Under the pieces are notes generated by a model. The model saw only the letters and a program-made list of their open reading frames with translations, searched no databases and was not told where the DNA came from. A DNA stretch of 64,000 bases from Noviluteimonas caseinilytica (GTDB taxonomy: Bacteria; Pseudomonadota; Gammaproteobacteria; Xanthomonadales; Xanthomonadaceae): NCBI RefSeq assembly GCF_018406605.1, contig NZ_AP024545.1, forward strand, positions 1,984,001 through 2,048,000, read 5' to 3'. The translations under genes were made by a program, and so were the position numbers. The number at the start of each line of letters is the position of its first letter. Within the stretch, counting starts at the first letter, position 1. Positions 28,284-36,375 of the stretch are shown one piece after another.

Positions 28284-29987
28284 TCAGGCAACGACGGGTG
28301 GCAACCATTTCAACAGCATGGTGCGCAACGCCACCGGCTCGAACGGCTTGCCGATGAAGTCATCCATTCCCGCGACTTCGCAGCGCTTGCGATCGTGCTC
28401 CAGCACGTTCGCGGTCATCGCGATGATCGGCAGCCGGCGCGCATCGATGCGCCGCCGGATCGCTTCGGTCGCCTGCAAGCCGTCGAGCACGGGCATCTGC
28501 ATGTCCATCAGCACCAGCGCGTAATCGCCGGCGAGGGCGCGCGCGACCGCCTGTTCGCCGTCGTCGACGATGTCCACGTCCACGCCCAGCATTTCCAGTT
28601 GCACGCGCGCGACGTCCTGGTTGAACGCGTTGTCTTCCGCCAGCAGCACGCGGCGGCCGCGGAGGGCGGCGAGTTCCGCGGGCGTCGCAGCGCCCGGTGC
28701 GTCGTGCGTGCGGTGCACGGCCGCGGCATCGGTGACGCCGAAGCCGAGGTCCACCCAGAACGTCGCACCTTTCCCCGGGGCACTCTCCACGCCGACGTCG
28801 CCGCCCATCAACGCCGCGAGGCGCTGCGCGATCGCCAATCCCAGGCCCGTGCCGCCGAAGCGCCGCGTCGTCGATGCATCGGCTTGCCGGAACGCCTGGA
28901 ACAACACCTGCTGTTCCTTCGCCGCGATGCCGATGCCGGTGTCGCGCACGCGCAATCGCAAGCGCACGCGATCGCCGTCGCGCGCCAGCACCTGCACGGC
29001 GAGCGCGACTTCCCCGGCGTCGGTGAACTTGATCGCGTTGCCGACGTAGTTGATCAGGATCTGCCCGACGCGCACCGGATCGCCGACCAGGTGCGGCGGC
29101 ACGTCGTCGCCGACGTCCACGCGCACAGCCAGGCCTTTCGCGGTCGCGCGCGGCGTGGTCATCGCACTCACCATGTCGAGCACTTCGCCGAGCGCGAAGG
29201 GCACGTGCTCGATGCGCAACATGCCGGCGTCCATCTTCGACACGTCGAGGATGTCGTTGATCACGCGCAGCAGGAATTGCCCCGACTGGTGGATGCGGTC
29301 GGCCCAGCCTTGTTCGCGCGCCGGCAGCCCTGCGTCGCGCAGCAGGTGCGACATGCCGATGATCGCGTTCATCGGCGTGCGGATCTCGTGGCTCATGTTG
29401 GCGAGGAAGGTGGCCTTCGCGTCGGCGGCGTCTTCGGCGATGCGGTTGGCTTCCTTGAGGTCGGACAGGGCTTGCGCGAGTTCGACTTCCGTCTCGTGCT
29501 GCGCGGTGATGTCCAGGCAGTGGCCGCGGAACAACACGCCTTCCGGCACCGCCGTGGGCACGCCGAACGCGGTGAGCCAGCGGCGCTCGCCCGTCTTCGC
29601 ATGCCGGATCGGATATTCGACGCGTGCCGGCATCATCGCGCGCGCATTGGCGGCGACCTGTTCGCGGATGGGCATGACGTCGTCCGGATCCATCAGCGCT
29701 TCGAAGTTCGCGTAGTCCTGCAGCATCACTTCGACCGGCAAGCCCGACATCTCCTCGGCGCCGGCGCTGGCGAACAACAACGCCGACGTACCGTCGTAGC
29801 GCACCAGGAATTCGATGATGGCGCCGGGGACCTTGCTGGTGACTTCGTCGAGGCGGCGATGTTGCGATTCGGCGGCGCGCAAGCGTGCGTCCAGCCTGCG
29901 ATGGCGCACGACGAGCACGATCGCCGCCACCGTCGCGAGCAGCGCGACGCCCAGCAAGGCCCAGTCAGTCGATGTCAACGGTGCCAT
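28284..29987 (-). CDS. Hybrid sensor histidine kinase (TM, PAS, HisKA, HATPase, REC)
   Basis: A 567-aa inner-membrane hybrid kinase. One TM segment (about 8-28) leads to a PAS domain (about 48-165), a HisKA dimerisation helix with phospho-site H200 (NMSHEIRTPMN), an ATPase domain with N318 (NAIKF), DTGIGI and GGTGLGLAI boxes, and a receiver domain with E451/D452, acceptor D495 and K547. The PAS domain probably sits in the cytosol. ATG 29987 gives the TM segment at once; the upstream frame runs through the Hpt gene. It overlaps the Hpt gene by 23 nt, so the pair forms a REC-to-Hpt phosphorelay. The final response regulator is not in the window. Confidence 0.93.
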   Translation of the reverse strand: MAPLTSTDWALLGVALLATVAAIVLVVRHRRLDARLRAAESQHRRLDEVTSKVPGAIIEFLVRYDGTSALLFASAGAEEMSGLPVEVMLQDYANFEALMDPDDVMPIREQVAANARAMMPARVEYPIRHAKTGERRWLTAFGVPTAVPEGVLFRGHCLDITAQHETEVELAQALSDLKEANRIAEDAADAKATFLANMSHEIRTPMNAIIGMSHLLRDAGLPAREQGWADRIHQSGQFLLRVINDILDVSKMDAGMLRIEHVPFALGEVLDMVSAMTTPRATAKGLAVRVDVGDDVPPHLVGDPVRVGQILINYVGNAIKFTDAGEVALAVQVLARDGDRVRLRLRVRDTGIGIAAKEQQVLFQAFRQADASTTRRFGGTGLGLAIAQRLAALMGGDVGVESAPGKGATFWVDLGFGVTDAAAVHRTHDAPGAATPAELAALRGRRVLLAEDNAFNQDVARVQLEMLGVDVDIVDDGEQAVARALAGDYALVLMDMQMPVLDGLQATEAIRRRIDARRLPIIAMTANVLEHDRKRCEVAGMDDFIGKPFEPVALRTMLLKWLPPVVA

Positions 29988-30327
29988 CGGACGCGATGTA
30001 GGCTTCGACCGCGCGGAGCAGGTCCGCGATGCGCGCATGCAACTTTGCTGCGTGATCCGACAACGCCGGCGAGAACCGCCGTCCCTGCGCTGCATCCTCG
30101 AGCGACTGCAGGGCCTGCGCCGTTTCCGGTTCACCCACCTGCGCGAGCGCCGACTTCAACCGGTGCGCGGACAACGCGATGGCGTTCGCGTCGCCGTTGC
30201 GGCGCGCCTGGTCGAGGACGTCGAGATCCTTGCGCGTGGTGGCCGCGAACATGTCGAGCAGCCGCAGCAGCCGGCGTGTATCGCCATTCAACAACTGGCG
30301 GAGCGCGACGTAGCGTTCGCTGGACAC
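29965..30327 (-). CDS. Hpt domain histidine phosphotransfer protein
   Basis: A 120-aa single-domain Hpt protein. Phospho-site H55 sits in ALSAHRLKSAL, the standard Hpt signature, within an all-helical sequence. It should accept the phosphoryl group from the receiver of the overlapping hybrid kinase and pass it to an unlinked regulator. The start is GTG 30327; no in-frame ATG occurs before residue 26. The 23-nt overlap with the kinase start suggests translational coupling. Confidence 0.88.
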   Translation of the reverse strand: MSSERYVALRQLLNGDTRRLLRLLDMFAATTRKDLDVLDQARRNGDANAIALSAHRLKSALAQVGEPETAQALQSLEDAAQGRRFSPALSDHAAKLHARIADLLRAVEAYIASDGTVDID

Positions 30328-30391
30328 GCATGCCTCGGGGAGGCGGGGAGGGCCGGGCCATCGTGCGCCGGCCCCCGGGGTCGCACAAGTG

Positions 30392-32263
30392 TCAGGGCGC
30401 GGGGGTCGCCGGCATGGGCTTGGAGCGCTCGATGATGTTGAACAGCACCGCGCGCGGCGTGCCCGGGCTGCCGTTGGCGTCGGTGCCGGTGACGTAGACG
30501 ATGTGGCGGCCGGCGCGCAGGGCGCCCGTCGGGATCGTGACCGTCGCCAGTTCGCGGCTGCTGTTGAACGCGCCGTCGTTGGCCGCCATCACGAACGCAT
30601 TCGGACTGGTCGCCCACGGCGGCGTATCGAGGTACGCACGCACGCTGGCGATGTTCTGCACCGGTTCGGCGCCGTTGTTCTGGTTGAAGCGCGCATCGTC
30701 CACCCACGCCGACACCGCGATGGCCTTGCCGCGCGGCACGGTGGGCGCCGACACGGCGATCTCCGTCGTGTCCGGCCCGCCCGGCAACGTGTACGGCGAG
30801 AACAGCGAACGCGCCGCGTACTTCAGCGCGTCGATGTTCTTCGGATACGTGCTGGTCTCGAACGTGGTGCAGTCCTCGAAGAACTCCTGGCCCAGTTCGA
30901 TCGTGTAGCTCGGCGCGCCGGTGCTGCCGTACACCGTGTCGGTGTTGGTGCCGTCGGCGGGATACAGGCCGATCCATTGCTTGGGCGCATAGCCGTTGAA
31001 GTACGCCAGGCGGCGGCCCATGGTGCGCAGCGCCGGGCCGTTCGGCGCGGCCGTGCTCGTGTTCGCCCACGGCCACAGCACCAGCTGCGAGAAGCTGTGG
31101 ATGTCGAGGAACAGGCCGCGATAGTTGGCCGGTGCCGTGCCGCTGTCGGTGCGCTGGTCGGGCAGCACGCCGCCGGTGAACTCGCCATTGGTGCCGCGCG
31201 TGCCGAGGATGTAGCGCATCAGGTTCACGGTTTCGATTTCCGACGCCGCCGCGGGCCCGCGATAGGTCGCATCGCACGCATCGCCGCTGGAGCCGTCGGG
31301 CACCTGGCCGAACGCCCACGTGAAGTTGCGGTTGAGGTCAACGCCGTAGCTGTTCGCGCTGCACGTGCCGTTGTCGGTGTCGGTGTTCTTGCGCCACGAC
31401 AGGCCGGACTCGGCTTTCTTCCGGCCATCCGGGTTGGCCTGCAGGATGAAGTGGAAGCGGAAGTTGTCGACGAGCCACGTGGCATCGGGATCGATGCCGT
31501 AGTCGCGCACCAGCCATTCGGCGAAGCGCGTCGTCAGTTCGGCGGTCGTGTACTCGCGCGCATGGATCGCGGCCAGCACCACCATGTTCGGCTTGTTGGG
31601 CAACGCGGCATCGGTCGCGCTGTTGTTGATGCGCAGCACGCGCATGCGATGGCCGCCGGTGCCGCCGGTCTTCTGCCACGTCCAGGTCGGGCCGATGTCG
31701 ACCACGCGCGCCATCGTGGGGCGCAGCGCGACCAGTTCGTCCATCGTCGAATAGGTTTCCTCGACGGTGCGGTAGCACGCGAACTGCGGGATCGAATTGC
31801 CCGTCGTGAGGCGGCGACCGTCCTTCATGATCGTGGTGGTCGGCGCGCGCGCCATCGCGGCATCGGCGCGTTGCATGCGCAGCGTCGAGGCCTGGTCGAG
31901 TTCGAAGCGCACGCCCAGGCGACGCAGGAACAGCAGGTCTTCCGCGCTGGCTTCCACGCGCGCCGTGCGATTCGCCTCGTCCACCGCGACGTGCTGGAAC
32001 TTCGACGCGATGCGCCGCAACTGCGCGCGATTGCGCCAGTGCGCGGTCACGATGACGAGGCTGTCGGGATTGGTGGAAAGCGTTCCCGGGATCGCGGGCT
32101 GCAACCGCGGATCGGCGACGCCCGCGATCACCAGGCGCTGTGCGCGGGTCGCGCCCAGGCCGTCCTCCTGCTGGATCGGCCGCGCGCCCATCAGCAGCAG
32201 CGCCGGGACGGCGACCAGGGTGGCCGCGATGGCGCGTGCAAGGACTTGCCGGGAAGACAGCAT
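30392..32263 (-). CDS. Secreted M14 zinc carboxypeptidase
   Basis: A 623-aa exported metallocarboxypeptidase. A signal-type N-terminus (about 1-28) and a propeptide-like region (30-150) precede the peptidase_M14 domain (about 165-480). Zinc ligands are H234 and E237 (HAREYTT) with H389 (LDIHSFSQ), and the catalytic base is E456 (YTIELGQEF). The C-terminal ~130 residues look like a beta-sandwich accessory domain. It removes C-terminal residues from proteins outside the cytosol, in keeping with a predatory or proteolytic lifestyle. ATG 32263 was chosen because the signal peptide follows directly. Confidence 0.92.
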   Translation of the reverse strand: MLSSRQVLARAIAATLVAVPALLLMGARPIQQEDGLGATRAQRLVIAGVADPRLQPAIPGTLSTNPDSLVIVTAHWRNRAQLRRIASKFQHVAVDEANRTARVEASAEDLLFLRRLGVRFELDQASTLRMQRADAAMARAPTTTIMKDGRRLTTGNSIPQFACYRTVEETYSTMDELVALRPTMARVVDIGPTWTWQKTGGTGGHRMRVLRINNSATDAALPNKPNMVVLAAIHAREYTTAELTTRFAEWLVRDYGIDPDATWLVDNFRFHFILQANPDGRKKAESGLSWRKNTDTDNGTCSANSYGVDLNRNFTWAFGQVPDGSSGDACDATYRGPAAASEIETVNLMRYILGTRGTNGEFTGGVLPDQRTDSGTAPANYRGLFLDIHSFSQLVLWPWANTSTAAPNGPALRTMGRRLAYFNGYAPKQWIGLYPADGTNTDTVYGSTGAPSYTIELGQEFFEDCTTFETSTYPKNIDALKYAARSLFSPYTLPGGPDTTEIAVSAPTVPRGKAIAVSAWVDDARFNQNNGAEPVQNIASVRAYLDTPPWATSPNAFVMAANDGAFNSSRELATVTIPTGALRAGRHIVYVTGTDANGSPGTPRAVLFNIIERSKPMPATPAP

Positions 32264-32350
32264 GGGATCGCCAGGACGTGTAGGTCCCGGCACTCTCCGG
32301 TGGCTCATGCATAGCCCGGGTGAAAGTCCCGGGCGCACTGCCGCTGGGCG

Positions 32351-34255
32351 TCAGCCCGCGGCGGTCTTCGCGGTGGGCGAGGTGAGCTGCGGCCAGCGCG
32401 CGGTCACCGCCGCGCGGATGCCGGCGACGTCCAGGCCCGCTTCGGCCAGCAGGTCCTCGCGGCTCGCGTGGTGCTGGAAATGGTCGGGCAGGCCCAGGTG
32501 CAGGAGGGGCAGGGCGATGCCTTCGGCGGCCAGCAGTTCTGCCACGCCGGAACCGGCGCCGCCTGCGACCACGTTGTCTTCCATCGTGACGAAGCCTTCG
32601 TGCGACTGCGCCAGTTCGAGCAGCAACGCGCGATCCAGCGGCTTCACGAAGCGCATGTTGACGACGGTAAGCCCGAGTTCTTCGCCGACTTTCTCCGCGG
32701 CCGGCACGATCGCGCCGAACGCGAGCAACGCCAGGCGCGTGCCCTTGCGGCGCACGTCGGCCTTGCCGAGCGGCAGTGTGTCGAGCGATTCCTGCACGGC
32801 CACGCCGGGACCGGTGCCGCGCGGATAGCGCACCGCGGCCGGGCCCACGTGCCTGAAGCCGGTGGTGAGCATCTGCCGGCATTCGTTTTCGTCGGCCGGC
32901 GCCATCACCACCATGTTCGGCACGCAGCGCAGGTAGCTCAAATCGAGGTTGCCGGCATGCGTCGCGCCATCGGGCCCGACGACGCCGCCACGATCGATCG
33001 CGAACAGCACGTCGAGGTCCTGGATCGCCACGTCGTGCACCAGCTGGTCGTAACCGCGCTGCAGGAACGTCGAATAGATCGCCACGACGGGCTTGGCGCC
33101 TTCGCACGCCATGCCGGCGGCGAGCGTCACCGCGTGTTGTTCCGCGATCGCGACATCGAAGTAGCGCTCCGGGTATTCCTTGCTGAAGCGCACCAGCCCC
33201 GAGCCTTCGCGCATTGCCGGCGTGATGCCGAGCAGCGTGTCGTCGGCCGCGGCCATGTCGCACAGCCAGTCGCCGAACACGTCGGTGTACGTCGGCTTCT
33301 TCGCGCCGGGCTTGCTCACCAGGCCCTGCGCGGGATCGAACGGACCGACCGCGTGGTAACCGATCTGGTCGCCTTCGGCGAGTTCGTAGCCCTTGCCCTT
33401 CGTCGTGATGATGTGGAGCAGCTGCGGACCCTTGAGGGTCTTGAGCGTCTTCAGCGTCGCGACGAGCGCATCGACATCGTGTCCGTCGATCGGGCCCGTG
33501 TAGTGGAAGCCCATTTCCTCGAACAGCGTGGACGGCACGAACATGCCCTTCCAGTGTTCTTCCCAGCGGCGCACGAAGCGCGCGGTGGGGTTGTTCTTGT
33601 CGCCGAGGAGTTTCTTGCCGCCTTCGCGGATCGCGTTGAGCGTCTTCGACCCCGTCATGCGGCCGAGCATCTTCGTCAAACCGCCGACGTTCTCGGAAAT
33701 CGACATGCGGTTGTCGTTGAGGACCACGAGCAGGTTGGGCTCGGGTTCCATGCCGCCGGCGTGGTTCAGCGCTTCGTACGCCATGCCCGCGGTCATCGCG
33801 CCGTCGCCGATGATCGCCACGACGCGGCGTTCGTTGCCGGCGCGCGCGTTGGCGATCGCCATGCCGAGCGCGGCGGAGATCGACGTGGACGAATGGCCGA
33901 CGCCGAAGGTGTCGTATTCGCTCTCTTCGCGCTTCGGGAACGGCGCGACGCCGTCCTTCTGCTTCACCGTGTGGATGCGTTCGCCGCGGCCGGTCAGAAT
34001 CTTGTGCGGGTAGCACTGGTGGCCGACGTCCCACACCAGGCGATCGTCCGGCGTTTCGTAGAGGTAGTGCAGGGCGACGGTGAGTTCGATCACGCCCAGG
34101 CCCGCGCCGAAATGCCCGCCGCTGCGGCCGACCGATTCGATCAGGTAGGCGCGCAACTCCTCGGCGATGGCCGGGAGCTGGTCTTCGTCGAACTGGCGGA
34201 GGTCTGCCGGGACCGAAATCCGGGACAGGCGCGGATAGCGCGTGGAATCAATCAT
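32351..34255 (-). CDS. dxs: 1-deoxy-D-xylulose-5-phosphate synthase
   Basis: A 634-aa thiamine-diphosphate enzyme condensing pyruvate and glyceraldehyde-3-phosphate, first step of the MEP isoprenoid pathway. It shows GGHFGAGLGVIELTVALHY, VWDVGHQCYPHKILTGR, the ThDP motif GDGAMTAGM...NLLVVLNDNRMSISENVG and the transketolase C-terminal region. Length is typical. It supplies isoprenoid precursors used by, for example, ispB at the left end. ATG 34255 lacks an obvious Shine-Dalgarno sequence. Confidence 0.97.
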   Translation of the reverse strand: MIDSTRYPRLSRISVPADLRQFDEDQLPAIAEELRAYLIESVGRSGGHFGAGLGVIELTVALHYLYETPDDRLVWDVGHQCYPHKILTGRGERIHTVKQKDGVAPFPKREESEYDTFGVGHSSTSISAALGMAIANARAGNERRVVAIIGDGAMTAGMAYEALNHAGGMEPEPNLLVVLNDNRMSISENVGGLTKMLGRMTGSKTLNAIREGGKKLLGDKNNPTARFVRRWEEHWKGMFVPSTLFEEMGFHYTGPIDGHDVDALVATLKTLKTLKGPQLLHIITTKGKGYELAEGDQIGYHAVGPFDPAQGLVSKPGAKKPTYTDVFGDWLCDMAAADDTLLGITPAMREGSGLVRFSKEYPERYFDVAIAEQHAVTLAAGMACEGAKPVVAIYSTFLQRGYDQLVHDVAIQDLDVLFAIDRGGVVGPDGATHAGNLDLSYLRCVPNMVVMAPADENECRQMLTTGFRHVGPAAVRYPRGTGPGVAVQESLDTLPLGKADVRRKGTRLALLAFGAIVPAAEKVGEELGLTVVNMRFVKPLDRALLLELAQSHEGFVTMEDNVVAGGAGSGVAELLAAEGIALPLLHLGLPDHFQHHASREDLLAEAGLDVAGIRAAVTARWPQLTSPTAKTAAG

Positions 34256-34310
34256 CGAGGGAGGGGGCCGCGACGGTCATGCAAAGGGGGCAGATTGTAG
34301 CCCTGAGGCC

Positions 34311-34378
34311 TGTCATTCCCGCGAATGCGGGAATCCACGCTTCATGCGAGCGATTGGATCCCCGCCTTCGCGGGGATG
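34311..34378. repeat. Dispersed-type intergenic repeat with two hairpins
   Basis: Contains TTCCCGCGAATGCGGGAA and, about 27 nt on, ATCCCCGCCTTCGCGGGGAT, preceded by GTCA. This CATTCCCGCG...GCGGGAATCCA / TGGATCCCCGCC...GCGGGGATGG layout is the common intergenic repeat form of xanthomonad and related genomes. Only one copy is in this window. Confidence 0.6.
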
Positions 34379-34391
34379 GCGCAGCGGCTCG

Positions 34392-34406
34392 CCACGCTTT
34401 GCGTGG
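34392..34406 (-). terminator. Short hairpin downstream of pseudo-receiver gene
   Basis: CCACGC, loop TTT, GCGTGG, 9 nt past the stop codon of the 34416-35549 gene. It has no T run, so the terminator role is weakly supported. Confidence 0.35.
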
Positions 34407-34415
34407 GCCACTGCG

Positions 34416-35549
34416 TCACTTGCCGCGCAGTCGCCCGAACAGCCCGCCCTTCTGCGGTTCATCCGGTTCCGGCGCGTCCTGCACCACTTCGGCGAAGCCG
34501 GTGGCCAGGTTGGCGTTGACGAAATCCACGACGTCCTCGGTGGGCACGCCGCTGGCGGCGACGAGTTCGTCGATGGTGGCCGGGCCCTTCATCATCGCGG
34601 TGGCGACGCGGAAGTGCTTCGGGAATTCACGTTCGGTCTGCGGCCACTTGCCGAGCTTGAACTTCGCGTCGGATTCCACGCCCGGCAGCAGCTTGCCCTT
34701 GCCGGCCAGCAGGCCGCCGTACCACTCCAGGCGCTGCAGCGGTTGCGCGGCGCCGAGCGGGCCGGATTCGCGGGCCCAGGTGGCGTCGTCGATCGCGCCG
34801 AAGTCGCCGCGCGACACGGGCGAATCGAAGTAACCGGCCAGCGGCTTGAGCGCGGCGGGGCCGTGGTAGGTGCGTTCGCGGCCGTCGATCAGCAGGGCCG
34901 GGCCGGCGCCGCGCTGGTAGCGCACGCGGCCTTCGATCTCGCCCGCGGCCAGCCAGTCGGCGAGGCGACGCTGTGCCGGCGGGGCAGGCGGTGCGGGCGG
35001 TGCGGGCGGCGGCGGGACCGGCGCGGGCGCGGGCGCCGCGGCGACCGGGGCCGGCTTGGGCGGCTCGATGGAGGTCGGGGCCAGCGTGCCGGCCTGGACG
35101 GAATCGGGGAGCTTCGGCGCGGGCGCCGGCGGACGCAGGTCTTCGCGCGGCTTCTGCGGCATTTCTTCCGGCAGCTGGTCGTTCGGGACCGGCGAGGGGC
35201 TCATGCCGGAGGGCATCGGCGCGGCGGCGGCCTGCGGGGCGACGGCGCCGCCGGACATCTGCACGAGCAGCGCGGACACGCCGTTGGCATCGATCGGGCG
35301 CTCGAGGCGGAAGTCGGTCTGCGTGCGCGGCGCCGAGGTCAGGCCGATCACCTGCTTGCCCGCGGCGTGCAGCCGCAGCCAGCTCATGGGGCCGTACATG
35401 CTGTCCATGTCGACGACGACATAGTCGGCCTGCCCCTCGTCCACCAGCTGCCAGCGGTTGCCCAGGCCTGCGTTTGCCTGCTGGAAGGCCGAGCGCAGTT
35501 CCGCCTCGGTGGCGGAATCCATGCCGGTGGTGCCGAGCGTCAATGCCAT
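34416..35549 (-). CDS. Proline-rich protein with receiver-like N-terminus, unknown function
   Basis: A 377-aa product. Residues 1-100 look like a degenerate response-regulator fold: YVVVDMDSMYGPMSW resembles the strand carrying the acceptor Asp, and RLERPID resembles the KP turn, but the N-terminal acidic pair is missing. Residues about 105-195 are a long Pro/Ala linker. The C-terminal part (200-360) holds a small beta-rich segment and a winged-helix-like stretch (ATIDELVAASGVPTEDVVDFVN). The final residues are basic (GLFGRLRGK). I know no named family. It is preceded by an HNH gene and followed by a dispersed repeat and dxs, all on the minus strand. Confidence 0.75.
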   Translation of the reverse strand: MALTLGTTGMDSATEAELRSAFQQANAGLGNRWQLVDEGQADYVVVDMDSMYGPMSWLRLHAAGKQVIGLTSAPRTQTDFRLERPIDANGVSALLVQMSGGAVAPQAAAAPMPSGMSPSPVPNDQLPEEMPQKPREDLRPPAPAPKLPDSVQAGTLAPTSIEPPKPAPVAAAPAPAPVPPPPAPPAPPAPPAQRRLADWLAAGEIEGRVRYQRGAGPALLIDGRERTYHGPAALKPLAGYFDSPVSRGDFGAIDDATWARESGPLGAAQPLQRLEWYGGLLAGKGKLLPGVESDAKFKLGKWPQTEREFPKHFRVATAMMKGPATIDELVAASGVPTEDVVDFVNANLATGFAEVVQDAPEPDEPQKGGLFGRLRGK

Positions 35550-35633
35550 GTCGCGATCCGGAAAACGGGAAAGGTCGCGAGTGTAGCGTGCCGCGCGCGG
35601 GATTCGGGCCCCGGTGGGTGCCCGCGGGGGCGG

Positions 35634-36317
35634 TCAGCCGAAGGCGCGTGCGCGCTTGGGCAGGTGCGACTTCAGGAACGCCATCTGGTCGGCGAGGATG
35701 TGCCGGTTGGACAGGATCAGGTGCTCGATCCAGCTCGGGCGATACGGCACGGCGAGCAGCGGCATGCTCGCCTGCTGCGGCGTGCGGCCGCCCTTGCGCG
35801 AATTGCAGTGGAAGCACGCGGACACCACGTTCTCCCAGGTGTCGCGCCCGCCGCGCGAGAGCGGCATCACGTGGTCGCGCGTGAGGTGCGGCCGCGGGAA
35901 TTCATGGCCGCAGTACAGGCACAGGTGCTGGTCGCGCGCGAAGAGCGCGGCGTTGGTCAGCGCGGGCGTGGGATCGAGCGCATGCGGACGCGCATGCCCG
36001 CGCGCGGCGACGATGGGATGCAGGTCGATGGTGCTCTGCGCGCCGGTGGCGCGACACGTGCCGCCATGCACGGTGAGGCAGGGATCGCCGAGGGTCCACG
36101 CCACCGCGCCGCGTGCATACAGGCATGCGGCGTCCTGCCAACTCATCCAGTCGAGGACGCGGCCGTGGGCATCGAGGGAAAGGAGGCGGACCGCGTGGAG
36201 CGTGGCGATGCGCGGTGCATCGGTGGGCGATGCCGATGCGGATTCGGCCGACGTCGAAGCGTCGGATCCGACAACGCGGAGGATCCCGGGCGTGCGCTGG
36301 ACTGTATCCGTCTCCAT
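35634..36317 (-). CDS. HNH endonuclease
   Basis: A 227-aa HNH nuclease. The C-terminal half holds the zinc-binding CxxC pairs (LCLYCGHEF and ACFHCNSRK) and the catalytic LTRDHVMPLSRGG with TWENVVSAC, the standard bacterial HNH_5 layout. The N-terminal part (about 35-130) is of unknown function. I chose ATG 36317; a TTG two codons upstream is also possible. A TATAAG box at 36329-36334 would give a leader of only a few nucleotides. Such stand-alone HNH proteins are common, conserved and not clearly tied to mobile elements. Confidence 0.88.
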   Translation of the reverse strand: METDTVQRTPGILRVVGSDASTSAESASASPTDAPRIATLHAVRLLSLDAHGRVLDWMSWQDAACLYARGAVAWTLGDPCLTVHGGTCRATGAQSTIDLHPIVAARGHARPHALDPTPALTNAALFARDQHLCLYCGHEFPRPHLTRDHVMPLSRGGRDTWENVVSACFHCNSRKGGRTPQQASMPLLAVPYRPSWIEHLILSNRHILADQMAFLKSHLPKRARAFG

Positions 36318-36328
36318 ACGCAACCGAG

Positions 36329-36334
36329 CTTATA
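36329..36334 (-). promoter_or_regulatory. Candidate -10 box of HNH gene
   Basis: TATAAG on the minus strand, about 12 nt upstream of ATG 36317. If used, the mRNA would be nearly leaderless. The -35 region is weak. Confidence 0.3.
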
Positions 36335-36346
36335 CCCCTTTGATGA

Positions 36347-36369
36347 CGGGATGCCTACCCGGCATCCCG
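36347..36369 (-). terminator. Hairpin after acyl-CoA dehydrogenase gene
   Basis: CGGGATGCC, loop TACCC, GGCATCCCG, a perfect 9-bp stem 6 nt past the stop codon. There is no T run. Confidence 0.5.
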
Positions 36370-36375
36370 GTTCCG

